Source: Oscillospiraceae bacterium
GTDB taxonomy: Bacteria > Bacillota > Clostridia > Oscillospirales > CAG-272
Assembly: GCA_015064395.1 (NCBI GenBank)
Contig: SVSH01000007.1
Span: 1-64,000, forward strand
Reading direction: 5' to 3'
Length of the DNA stretch: 64,000 nt
The notes beneath the pieces were generated by a model. The model searched no databases and was not told the origin of the DNA. It saw nothing but the letters and a program-made list of their open reading frames with translations. Below, in pieces: positions 1-7,533 of this stretch; within the stretch, counting starts at the first letter, position 1; each line of letters begins with the position of its first letter. Made by a program: the position numbers and the translations under genes.

Positions 1-2
1 GC

Positions 3-74
3 ACCGAGAATTACGACGGTGCGGAGAAAAAACCAAAGATCATTATGGGCGGTCTGTTCAAGGGAAAAAGTTGA
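3..74 (+). CDS. C-terminal end of an unidentified protein (5' truncated)
   Basis: A reading frame is open from the window edge to TGA at 72-74. It encodes about 23 residues, Lys-rich near the end (AEKKPKIIMGGLFKGKS). A perfect hairpin follows about 50 bases downstream, which suits the end of a transcription unit. Too little is visible to assign a family, and another frame could be the real one. Confidence 0.35.
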   Translation, partial: TENYDGAEKKPKIIMGGLFKGKS

Positions 75-125
75 CCTAAAGTTCGCAATTACCCCCGCGA
101 GTTGACCTTTTATCCGCAATATCGC

Positions 126-163
126 ACTACAAAAGGCACCACACTCGTGGTGCCTTTTGTAGT
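126..163 (+). terminator. Perfect 17-bp hairpin terminator
   Basis: Bases 126-142 pair perfectly with 147-163 around a 4-base loop. The stem has a G/C core flanked by AAAA and TTTT, so it could stop transcription from either side. It lies after the truncated gene at the window start. Confidence 0.7.
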
Positions 164-408
164 GGTCGAGTAGGTCGGACGAGGCCATCGAACGCAAGTT
201 TGCCGTTTTCGGCGCAAGCCGAAATGGTAGCTCAGCACTGCGAAGCAGTGGTGGGACACCAAGGCAAATCTTGTGCGCGAACGCCAGTGAGCGCGGTGGT
301 CCGAATCCCGGCGGCGAATATAAAACCATAGGATCTATGAGTTCTGCTCCACCGCCGATATTCCGTTTCGGCGCGAAATGGAATGTTGCCATAACAAGCA
401 AACCTTCC
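164..408. other. Gene-free stretch with small hairpins
   Basis: No credible gene is seen here. The stretch contains short perfect hairpins such as TTTTCGGC-GCAA-GCCGAAA near 207-226 and CACTGC-GAA-GCAGTG near 236-250. A frame open from 271 runs in phase into the lipoprotein gene, but it has no ribosome binding site, and the promoter inside it (409-438) shows it is not translated. Confidence 0.5.
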
Positions 409-438
409 TTGACAGCACAACTTTCCATGTGCTATAAT
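409..438 (+). promoter_or_regulatory. Sigma-A promoter for the lipoprotein gene
   Basis: TTGACA at 409-414 and TATAAT at 433-438 are separated by 18 bases. Both hexamers match the consensus. The promoter lies 28 bases before the ATG at 466. Confidence 0.85.
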
Positions 439-465
439 AGAAGCAGAAAAAAGGAGGATGCTGAT

Positions 466-1554
466 ATGAAGAAAATAATCGCCTTACTGCTCATTGTTTT
501 AACCACGTTCACGCTGTCCTCCTGTTTTCTGTTCGGTGACGTTACCATCCATCCCGACATGGTGGAATACACCGAGAAAGAAATCTTGGAGGTCGCAAAA
601 GACAAATACGGTGTTACCGAGTGGATATTTACCGGCATAGAGATTCTTGGCGAAACTTGGTACGATACCGAAGGAACCTTCAAACTCGAATTTTACGACG
701 AGCAGTTCAGCACGGAATTTACAAATGGCGATAATATTGAGGCTGCTATGCAAGCCTTTGCAGGCAAGAACGGAAATCACGACGTGCAAGGAAGGTACTC
801 CCGTTTTCTCTGTTGCGTTGCTCTCGGTAAATGCACCGACGGCTCTCTGAAATTTGTCTATTACAACACCAACATACATAAGGATGCAGAGATTGCCGAT
901 ACGATCGGCGCATCCGATTACACCTTCGAGGTGTTGCCAAACGAGATTACAAACAATCTGTTTACCGTTGATTCAAGATGGACGAGTATGCAGCTGTTCT
1001 TGAATGACTATAAGGACGGTCATCCCCGTGGCTTCTATTATTCGGGCGAACGATTGACAAGACGGCACAACGAGAAGTATAACGGCTATATTGAGCTTGA
1101 ATTTTATAAGGAAAACGGTAAGGTCGTTTACGATATTTATTACACGAAGGATGAACAAAAGCCGGAAGAAAGACGGCTCGTCTATTCCACATCCGACCGT
1201 TACGACGTAATATACAACTATTACGGCTTGGATAAATCGGAGCATTTTGATATTACCCAAACCGTAACGCAAAGCACTGAACAGGAAAGCTGCATGGCAT
1301 TCAAGGCTCAGGTCGAAGCGAAAGAGATCGACGGAACGGTACTGTACTCGAGATTTTTGTACTCGGCAGAATATTACGTCAAAAGGGACGGGGGAGCTGT
1401 TTTACACGGCACAGCGAACGAAACGGTCATAGATAAACTAAATTTTGAGTGCGGCTGGATGTTGGATAAGATCGACGGCGTAGACCACGCAGAAACGGCG
1501 AAATTCTACCTTTCGCACTTCTATATTTTCTATGAGAAGAATTTGAAGAATTGA
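466..1554 (+). CDS. Putative lipoprotein of unknown function, 362 aa
   Basis: The gene starts at ATG 466, with AAGGAGG at 451-457. The protein begins with a lipoprotein signal peptide: MKK, a hydrophobic run, then lipobox LSSC with the lipidated Cys at residue 20. It should therefore sit on the outer face of the membrane after Lgt processing; an lgt gene is present at 10951. The mature part is mixed alpha/beta in character and rich in Tyr, Phe and charged residues, with no motif I recognise. It is monocistronic, with its own promoter and a strong terminator. No function is claimed. Confidence 0.8.
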   Translation: MKKIIALLLIVLTTFTLSSCFLFGDVTIHPDMVEYTEKEILEVAKDKYGVTEWIFTGIEILGETWYDTEGTFKLEFYDEQFSTEFTNGDNIEAAMQAFAGKNGNHDVQGRYSRFLCCVALGKCTDGSLKFVYYNTNIHKDAEIADTIGASDYTFEVLPNEITNNLFTVDSRWTSMQLFLNDYKDGHPRGFYYSGERLTRRHNEKYNGYIELEFYKENGKVVYDIYYTKDEQKPEERRLVYSTSDRYDVIYNYYGLDKSEHFDITQTVTQSTEQESCMAFKAQVEAKEIDGTVLYSRFLYSAEYYVKRDGGAVLHGTANETVIDKLNFECGWMLDKIDGVDHAETAKFYLSHFYIFYEKNLKN

Positions 1555-1560
1555 ACAACA

Positions 1561-1592
1561 AAAAGGTGACCGCGCGGCGGTCACCTTTTTTC
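1561..1592. terminator. Bidirectional terminator between convergent genes
   Basis: AAAGGTGACCG pairs with CGGTCACCTTTT around a short loop and is followed by a T run on the plus strand. It separates the plus-strand lipoprotein gene from the minus-strand EEP gene that ends at 1591. Confidence 0.8.
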
Positions 1593-2382
1593 ATATTTTC
1601 TCTGTGTCAAACTCCGCACAAACAGGATAATGATCCGACAGATAAATACCGCAGTGCTCGTCGTCCCAGACGGTCACTTCCCCGGCGGCGTCCTTGAGGG
1701 ACTTGGTCACGTAGATATAGTCAATCTTGCAGACGGGCTCATGGCCGTATCCGTAGCCGTGGAAGGTCACGGGAATGTGTCCGGTCAGGTCGTACAGGGC
1801 GGGCAAGGTGGCAGTATCAGTCGCGAGGATGGTCTCACTCCCCGGCTCGGCGTTGAAGTCGCCCAAAAGGACCGTGGGCATGGGCAGTTCCCTTTCGTAT
1901 TCCGCGAGCTTACCCAGCACGCAACGGATGCCCTTGACACGGGCCGACTCGCCGACGTGATCCAGGTGGATGTTGCACACGCGGATAAGTTTGCCGCTTT
2001 CCTTGTGGCGAAGTCCCGTTGTCACACAAATGCGAGGGCAATGGCTCTGATCCTCAAAGCGCGAGGCCGGGATGTGCGGCGTGGGGCTGATCCAGAATGC
2101 ATCGTAAAAGACAGGCAACCAATCGGCGGTGCGAATGGCAGTAAAAACGCCCTCGCCCGTGTAGTCAGCATTACGGAATTGACCCAGAAAGGTGTAGTCG
2201 GGCATTAGCTTGGGAAGCAGGTCGTAATGCGGCTCGATGACCTCCTGAAAGGCAACGATATCGGGGGCCTCTGCCTTGATCTTATCGTAGATCATCCCCG
2301 CACGGTGGATAAAGGCGTTGATGCCGTCCCCCGTGTACTGCGAGCGAAGATTAAAGCTGACGATCTTTACATATTGCGACAT
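1591..2382 (-). CDS. Endonuclease/exonuclease/phosphatase (EEP) family protein
   Basis: This is a 263-aa cytoplasmic protein of the DNase I-like EEP fold. The metal-dependent hydrolase motifs occur in order: an N-terminal SFNLR Asn, FQEV with the metal-binding Glu near residue 47, NIHLDH, GDFNAEP, KIDYIYV and the C-terminal catalytic SDHYPV. All catalytic residues are present and the length is normal for the stand-alone form. Substrates in this family range from DNA to phospholipid and sugar phosphates, so specificity cannot be read here. AGGAGG lies 8 bases before the ATG. It appears to be a single-gene unit. Confidence 0.9.
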   Translation of the reverse strand: MSQYVKIVSFNLRSQYTGDGINAFIHRAGMIYDKIKAEAPDIVAFQEVIEPHYDLLPKLMPDYTFLGQFRNADYTGEGVFTAIRTADWLPVFYDAFWISPTPHIPASRFEDQSHCPRICVTTGLRHKESGKLIRVCNIHLDHVGESARVKGIRCVLGKLAEYERELPMPTVLLGDFNAEPGSETILATDTATLPALYDLTGHIPVTFHGYGYGHEPVCKIDYIYVTKSLKDAAGEVTVWDDEHCGIYLSDHYPVCAEFDTEKI

Positions 2383-2421
2383 GAAAGTACCTCCTGATAC
2401 CGACTTTTCATTGGCGAGGAT

Positions 2422-2450
2422 ATTTTACTACAAAATCTTCAAAATTACAA
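2422..2450 (-). promoter_or_regulatory. Predicted promoter for the EEP gene
   Basis: On the minus strand TTGTAA (2445-2450) and TAAAAT (2422-2427) are 17 bases apart, about 40 bases upstream of the EEP start. The match to the sigma-A consensus is moderate. Confidence 0.55.
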
Positions 2451-2541
2451 GCATCCGCCCTGAAAAAAGTGATTTCCACCATATATAGTGATCATTTTTT
2501 GTGAATAACGCCTATTTTGCATGGTGCTGTCAGAAAGTACA

Positions 2542-2570
2542 TTGACAAAATACGGGAAAGTGATTAAAAT
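2542..2570 (+). promoter_or_regulatory. Promoter for the exported metallophosphoesterase
   Basis: TTGACA at 2542-2547 and TAAAAT at 2565-2570 have a 17-base spacer, 30 bases upstream of the ATG at 2601. Confidence 0.75.
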
Positions 2571-2600
2571 ATAGATATTAATTATTAGGAGGATCTTTTC

Positions 2601-4580
2601 ATGAAAAGAAGCATCTCGTCGGTACTGGCTACCATTATGGTGCTTACTCTGCTCGTCAGTATCGTTTCCTTCCCCGTATCTGCTTTTGATGCAGCAAAAT
2701 ACGGCAAATGCACCCTTTGGTCCGACAAAACGGTTTACGAAGTCGGCGATCCTATTATGGTCAAGGGCTCCGTTGAATTCAACACCACCGATCCCAAATA
2801 TCCCGCGTGGATCGGCTTGATCGTCCGCGACCACAGCGAATGGGGCGGTCTCCGCTACGTTTACCCCAGAGACGCGAAAAACGGCGAGGCGCAGGATCTG
2901 GCTGCAGGCGGTCGTGGTGGTAACAGCAACCTCGGCCCTTATCAGAGCCTTCCCGTTGGCGAATACACCATCGTACTCGTTCCTGACGACCTTCCTCTGG
3001 CCGGTGACGTCAAAAGAAAGGAACACATTTTGATGTCCATCGACATTGAAATCGTAGAGAAGAAGGCAGACCCCGCCAAGGCTCCCACCGAGGTTTCCTA
3101 CGACATCAACGATCCCACGTCGGGCTTGGCAGACGGTAAGGTAACCGTTACTCTGCCCGAGGATCACGGCGCTACTGCCGTTCAGGCATTTTGGGGCACC
3201 GAAGCAGGACCTCTTGCCGACTACACGGGTCTTAAGCCCGCTACCGTCACCTCAAATGCTACCCTGGCCAAGTTCAGTATGGTCAAGAACACTCTGATCC
3301 CGCCCGAAGCGACGCATCTGCTCGTTTACTCGGTCAACGAGGTGGGGGATCTGAGCGAAGCCTACGCATCCGTCGAGCTTCCCGAGGGCTGCGGATACCA
3401 GTTCCCCGAAGGCAAGCCCCTGATCGAATTCCAGGCACTCAGCGATATTCACATCTCCACCGAGATCCGCGAAAAGCACTATAAGGCTATGCTTCAGGAC
3501 GTTGCCAAGAACAGCCCCGATTCCGTGGGGATCTTCGTTGCAGGCGACGTCGTTGATTCCGGCCCTCGCACCGAGTGGTGGGAAAAGCTGTGGGAGCTGT
3601 ATGACGAAGTAGAGGGTCTGCCTCATATGTATCTCGGCATCGGCAACCACGAGTTCAGCGGCTACCAGAGCTACGAGCCGGCGCTCGAGCAGTTCCTCAA
3701 GTATCTCAGACTTCCCGAGGGCATGGAAAAGCCGACCGATGCTCCCTACTATGACACTTGGATCAACGGTTTCCACTTCATCGTTTTGGGTAACACCGTA
3801 TACGAGCCCGGCGTGCGCGCCACCATCGGCGATGATCAGTATGAGTGGTTGGAGGAAAAGCTGGGTGAGGCGACCGACGACCGCCCCATCTTCCTGTTCA
3901 TGCACCAGGGTATGAAGAATACCGTTTCCGGCACCGCGGAAAGCGAAAAATGGTGGGGCATCAACGACGACGAGAGACTTCGCGAGCTGCTCAAGGATAA
4001 TCCCTCCGTCTTCTTCTTCACGGGTCACACCCACTCCGAGATGAACTCCGCCAACTCGATGTACGGCGGTGGCAAGAATGCCGCGATGTTCAATACCGGC
4101 TCGGTTGGTGACTTGTGGATTCCCACCACGGGTGCTTCTCTCGAGGGTAGCCAGGGTCTGTACGTTCAGGTCTACGGCGACAAGGTTCTGGTCCGCGGTC
4201 GCGATTTCGTGACGGGTCAGTGGGTCGCATCCGCACAGTTCGTTGTTAACGAAAGATACAGCGTCAAGGCCGATACTACGGCATTGGAGGCCGAGATCAA
4301 GGCCGTTGGTGCTCTTAACGCCAACGATTACACGGCTGAGTCTTGGGTCGCACTGACTGAGGCACTGAATGCCGCCAATGCCGCCAAGAAATCTCCTGCA
4401 CAGGCAGAGGTCGATGCCGCACTGGCGAGCCTGAATGCTGCCCGCGAGGCACTTATTCCCGTTCCCGTTGACGATGCCAAGTCGGGATGTAGCTCTGCTT
4501 TGTCGCTGGACACTCTTGCCCTGATCGGCACACTGACGGCAACCACCGTGCTCTGTACCAAAAAGCGCAAAGAAGATTGA
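2601..4580 (+). CDS. Exported calcineurin-like metallophosphoesterase with C-terminal anchor
   Basis: This 659-aa protein has a signal peptide (residues 1-28, cleavage near VSA-FD) and an N-terminal Ig-like region. A calcineurin-like phosphoesterase domain spans about residues 275-545. Its metal-site motifs occur in order: SDIHIS (Asp282), GDVVD (Asp near 316), GNHE (near 348), an MHQG His near 434, and GHTH near 475. An Ala-rich helical FIVAR-like repeat covers about 555-620. The C terminus is KSGCSS, a hydrophobic segment, then KKRKED, which looks like a cell-surface anchor but has no LPXTG. The protein is probably wall- or membrane-associated and may act on extracellular phosphoesters or nucleotides. 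AGGAGG precedes the ATG. Confidence 0.9.
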   Translation: MKRSISSVLATIMVLTLLVSIVSFPVSAFDAAKYGKCTLWSDKTVYEVGDPIMVKGSVEFNTTDPKYPAWIGLIVRDHSEWGGLRYVYPRDAKNGEAQDLAAGGRGGNSNLGPYQSLPVGEYTIVLVPDDLPLAGDVKRKEHILMSIDIEIVEKKADPAKAPTEVSYDINDPTSGLADGKVTVTLPEDHGATAVQAFWGTEAGPLADYTGLKPATVTSNATLAKFSMVKNTLIPPEATHLLVYSVNEVGDLSEAYASVELPEGCGYQFPEGKPLIEFQALSDIHISTEIREKHYKAMLQDVAKNSPDSVGIFVAGDVVDSGPRTEWWEKLWELYDEVEGLPHMYLGIGNHEFSGYQSYEPALEQFLKYLRLPEGMEKPTDAPYYDTWINGFHFIVLGNTVYEPGVRATIGDDQYEWLEEKLGEATDDRPIFLFMHQGMKNTVSGTAESEKWWGINDDERLRELLKDNPSVFFFTGHTHSEMNSANSMYGGGKNAAMFNTGSVGDLWIPTTGASLEGSQGLYVQVYGDKVLVRGRDFVTGQWVASAQFVVNERYSVKADTTALEAEIKAVGALNANDYTAESWVALTEALNAANAAKKSPAQAEVDAALASLNAAREALIPVPVDDAKSGCSSALSLDTLALIGTLTATTVLCTKKRKED

Positions 4581-4603
4581 TCATCCCCGATCACAACATA
4601 AAC

Positions 4604-4637
4604 AAGCAACGCCCCGACGGTCGTCGGGGCGTTGCTT
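4604..4637. terminator. Strong hairpin between convergent genes
   Basis: Sixteen bases (4604-4619) are perfectly complementary to 4622-4637 with a GC-rich core. The hairpin ends the metallophosphoesterase transcript. It may also stop the asnS-aminotransferase transcript coming from the other side. Confidence 0.75.
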
Positions 4638-4641
4638 ATCT

Positions 4642-4676
4642 TTATCTGTTATCTGTTATCTGTTATCGGTTATCGG
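4642..4676. repeat. Five tandem 7-bp repeats over an aminotransferase stop codon
   Basis: Three TTATCTG units are followed by two TTATCGG units, contiguous from 4642 to 4676. On the minus strand each unit carries TAA, and the unit of 7 shifts frame each time, so stops occur in all three frames. The aminotransferase stop codon is the TAA at 4672-4670 inside the array. Confidence 0.85.
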
Positions 4677-5947
4677 TTCAACAGCTGCTCAACGGCCGCG
4701 AGCTTAGTGCACAGCGTGAGCATATAGGTTGCCGCCTCCATCTGCTCGAAGGTCGGGTAGGTGGGAGCGATGCGGATGTTACTGTCGTCGGGATCGTTGC
4801 CATAGGGGTAAGTTGCGCCGACGTTTGTCAGCACGACGCCTGCCTCGCGGCAAAGCTGGTAGATGCGCTTGGCCGTTCCCTTGGGAGCGAAGAAGCTGAT
4901 GAAATATCCGCCGCGCGGATGGGTCCAGGTGCCAATACCGGCATCCGTCAACTCTTCATCCAAGATCTGCTCGACACGCTCAAAGCGGGGGCGCAGGATA
5001 TCCGCCTGCATGCGCATATGCTTCATGATATTCTCGGCGGTGCCGAAATATTTGACGTGACGCAGCTGATTAAGCTTATCAAAGCCGATGGTCTGCATGG
5101 TCACGATCTTGGTGATCTGAGCAATGTTGGCCTCGGATGCCGCCATGATCGCCACGCCCGCACCCGGGAAGGTGATCTTGGAGGTAGAGGAAAAATAGAA
5201 GACGCGGTCAAGGTTTCCGGCCTCTTCACATAGCGCGAAGATGTCGGCCAATTCATCGGGCTCATCGGGATACAGATCGTGGATAGCATAGGCGTTATCC
5301 CACATCACGCGGAAGTCGGACGCGGCCGTCTTCATGAAGGCCAGGCGGCGAACCACCTCGTCGGAATAAGTCATGCCATTGGGATTGGAATACTTGGGGC
5401 AGCACCAAATGCCTTTGATAGCGGCATCCTCGGCAACCAGGGCTTCCACCACGTTCATATCAGGACCCTCGTCTGTCATAGGAACGGGGATCAGCTCAAA
5501 GCCCAGCGACTCGGTCACGCCAAAGTGACGGTCGTAACCGGGAGCGGGACACAGAAATTTGACCGTTTCTTCTTTGCACCACGGACGCTCACTACCGACC
5601 ACACCATAGAGCATGGCGCGGGAAAGTGCGTCATACATCAGGTTGAGCGACGAGTTGCCGCAAACCATCAGGCGACTCTCGGGAATGCCAAGGAGGTCGG
5701 AGAACAATCTCTTGGCGGCGGGAATGCCGGTCAAGAGGCCATAATTGCGGTAATCCGCCCCGCCATCGAATGCATCCTCGGCACTCAGGCAGGTAAACAT
5801 GCCGTCCAACAGGTCAAGCTGCTCCGCACAGGGCTTGCCGCGGGAAAGATCCAGCGACAGTCCCCTGCTCTTTGCGTCCTCGTATTGTTCTTGTAATTGG
5901 ATATAGAGAGCCGACAGCTCTTCTCGGCTCATGCTCTGATAATTCAT
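4670..5947 (-). CDS. Aspartate aminotransferase-like PLP enzyme (PF12897 type)
   Basis: This 425-aa fold-type I aminotransferase resembles the class I subfamily found in Corynebacterium AspT-like proteins and many Clostridia. It has LSRGKP near the N terminus, a CGNSSLNLM phosphate-binding region, SNPNGMTYS and the PLP-lysine region [11 protein letters not shown]. It probably exchanges amino groups between aspartate and 2-oxoglutarate. I chose the internal Met at 5947 because family members start MNYxxxSxEEL; the earlier ATG at 5998 would overlap asnS. It lies 37 bases downstream of asnS and is probably co-transcribed, so it may supply aspartate for asparagine metabolism. Its ribosome binding site (GAGAGGA) is rather far from this ATG. 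Confidence 0.85.
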   Translation of the reverse strand: MNYQSMSREELSALYIQLQEQYEDAKSRGLSLDLSRGKPCAEQLDLLDGMFTCLSAEDAFDGGADYRNYGLLTGIPAAKRLFSDLLGIPESRLMVCGNSSLNLMYDALSRAMLYGVVGSERPWCKEETVKFLCPAPGYDRHFGVTESLGFELIPVPMTDEGPDMNVVEALVAEDAAIKGIWCCPKYSNPNGMTYSDEVVRRLAFMKTAASDFRVMWDNAYAIHDLYPDEPDELADIFALCEEAGNLDRVFYFSSTSKITFPGAGVAIMAASEANIAQITKIVTMQTIGFDKLNQLRHVKYFGTAENIMKHMRMQADILRPRFERVEQILDEELTDAGIGTWTHPRGGYFISFFAPKGTAKRIYQLCREAGVVLTNVGATYPYGNDPDDSNIRIAPTYPTFEQMEAATYMLTLCTKLAAVEQLLNR

Positions 5948-5984
5948 AGGGTAACGTAAATCCTCTCGAAAAATGGGTACGGAA

Positions 5985-7379
5985 TCAGAACTCCGCACTG
6001 CCCGTCGTACGGGGGAATGCCTCGACGTCGCGGATGTTGGACATACCCGTAATATACATGATCAATCTCTCAAAGCCCAGACCAAAGCCGGCGTGCTTGG
6101 TTCCGCCGAACTTACGCAGCTCGATATACCAGGAATAGTCGTCGGGGTTGAGTCCGAAGGTATTGATGGCATCGAGCAGAACGTCCAGACGCTCCTCGCG
6201 TTGAGAGCCGCCGATCAGCTCGCCCACGCCGGGAACCAGCATATCGGCCGCCGCGACCGTCTTACCGTCGTCATTACGACGCATATAGAAGGCCTTGATC
6301 TCCTTCGGATAATCGGTGACGAAGACCGGCTTTTTGAAGATCTGCTCGGTCAGGTATCTCTCGTGCTCGGTCTGCAGGTCCATGCCCCAATACACGGGAT
6401 ACTCGAACTCGTGACCGGACTTTTGCAGCAGGTCAACCGCCTCCGTGTAGCTGACACGACTGAAATCGGCATCGACCAGCATCTGCAGTCTTTCCAGAAG
6501 AGTGGTATCGATCAGCTTATTGAAGAACTCCATCTCGGCAGGACACTCCTGCATGACGTAGCGCAGAACGAACTTGATCATATCCTCGGCAGTGTCCATA
6601 TAGTCGGTCAGATCAGCAAAGGCCATCTCGGGCTCGACCATCCAGAACTCGGCCGCGTGGCGCTGGGTATTGGAGCGCTCGGCGCGGAAGGTAGGACCAA
6701 AGGTATAGATATTGGCATAGGCCATGGCGAAGGTCTCGCCGTTGAGCTGACCCGATACGGTCAAACCCGTCTTTTTGCCAAAGAAATCCTGCGAGTAATC
6801 GATCTGGCCGTCCTCGGTCATGGGTACGTTATCCAGGGGCAGCGTGGTGACCTGGAACATCTCGCCCGCGCCCTCACAGTCAGAGCCTGTGATCAGCGGC
6901 GTGTGAACGTAGACAAATCCACGCTCCTGGAAGAACTTGTGAATGGCGTAAGCGGCCACCGAGCGAACGCGGAACACAGCATTGAAGGTGTTGGCGCGGG
7001 GACGCAGGTGCGCGATGGTACGCAGGTATTCAAAGGTATGGCGCTTCTTCTGCAGCGGATAGTCGGGGGTCGAGGTTCCCTCCACCTCCACGGCGGTTGC
7101 CTTGAGCTCGAACGGCTGCTTGGCCTCGGGCGTCAGCGTGAAGACACCGCGCACAACAAAGGAAGCACCGACGTTCTGCTTGGCCAGCTCCTTATAGTTT
7201 TCCAGCTTTTCAGCCTCAATGACCACCTGAAGGTTCTTGAGGTAGCTACCGTCATTCAATTCGATAAATCCAAATGCATTGGAGGCGCGGATGGTTCTTG
7301 CCCAGCCGGCAACGGTGATCTCCTGGCCTGCAAAGGCTTCAGGAGCGGTAAACAACTGCTTTACGGTAATTCGTTTCAC
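5985..7379 (-). CDS. asnS: Asparaginyl-tRNA synthetase
   Basis: This 464-aa class IIb aminoacyl-tRNA synthetase charges tRNA-Asn with asparagine in the cytoplasm. An N-terminal OB-fold anticodon-binding domain (about 1-115) has [11 protein letters not shown]. The catalytic core carries motif 2 [15 protein letters not shown] and the C-terminal motif 3 GFGLGFERL. The full length matches the family. The AsnRS rather than AspRS assignment rests on overall resemblance and the short OB domain without a GAD insertion. It is the first gene of a two-gene unit with the downstream aminotransferase. Confidence 0.93.
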   Translation of the reverse strand: MKRITVKQLFTAPEAFAGQEITVAGWARTIRASNAFGFIELNDGSYLKNLQVVIEAEKLENYKELAKQNVGASFVVRGVFTLTPEAKQPFELKATAVEVEGTSTPDYPLQKKRHTFEYLRTIAHLRPRANTFNAVFRVRSVAAYAIHKFFQERGFVYVHTPLITGSDCEGAGEMFQVTTLPLDNVPMTEDGQIDYSQDFFGKKTGLTVSGQLNGETFAMAYANIYTFGPTFRAERSNTQRHAAEFWMVEPEMAFADLTDYMDTAEDMIKFVLRYVMQECPAEMEFFNKLIDTTLLERLQMLVDADFSRVSYTEAVDLLQKSGHEFEYPVYWGMDLQTEHERYLTEQIFKKPVFVTDYPKEIKAFYMRRNDDGKTVAAADMLVPGVGELIGGSQREERLDVLLDAINTFGLNPDDYSWYIELRKFGGTKHAGFGLGFERLIMYITGMSNIRDVEAFPRTTGSAEF

Positions 7380-7470
7380 GTCGTATCATCCTTTCGACTT
7401 GTCGTTTGTTTTTATGATTGATTTTGCAGAATTTTGTTTCTGAAATTGCATTTTCCACAACATAATATAT

Positions 7471-7499
7471 ATTATATCACAATTATTGGAAAAAAGCAA
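7471..7499 (-). promoter_or_regulatory. Promoter for asnS
   Basis: On the minus strand TTGCTT (7494-7499) and TATAAT (7471-7476) have a 17-base spacer in an AT-rich gap. No T-box motif is seen in the roughly 90-base leader. Confidence 0.7.
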
Positions 7500-7533
7500 G
7501 TGCTGTTTTCATACTTTTCTAAAAAATATTGCA

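Noticed and set aside
222..330. Possible tRNA remnant (GGTAGCTCAG and GGTCCGAATCCC near the window start)
   Set aside because: The D-like and T-like pieces do not form stems in a cloverleaf, and no acceptor stem could be found.
5973..7421. Plus-strand open frame opposite asnS
   Set aside because: It covers asnS almost exactly, as expected for a codon-bias shadow.
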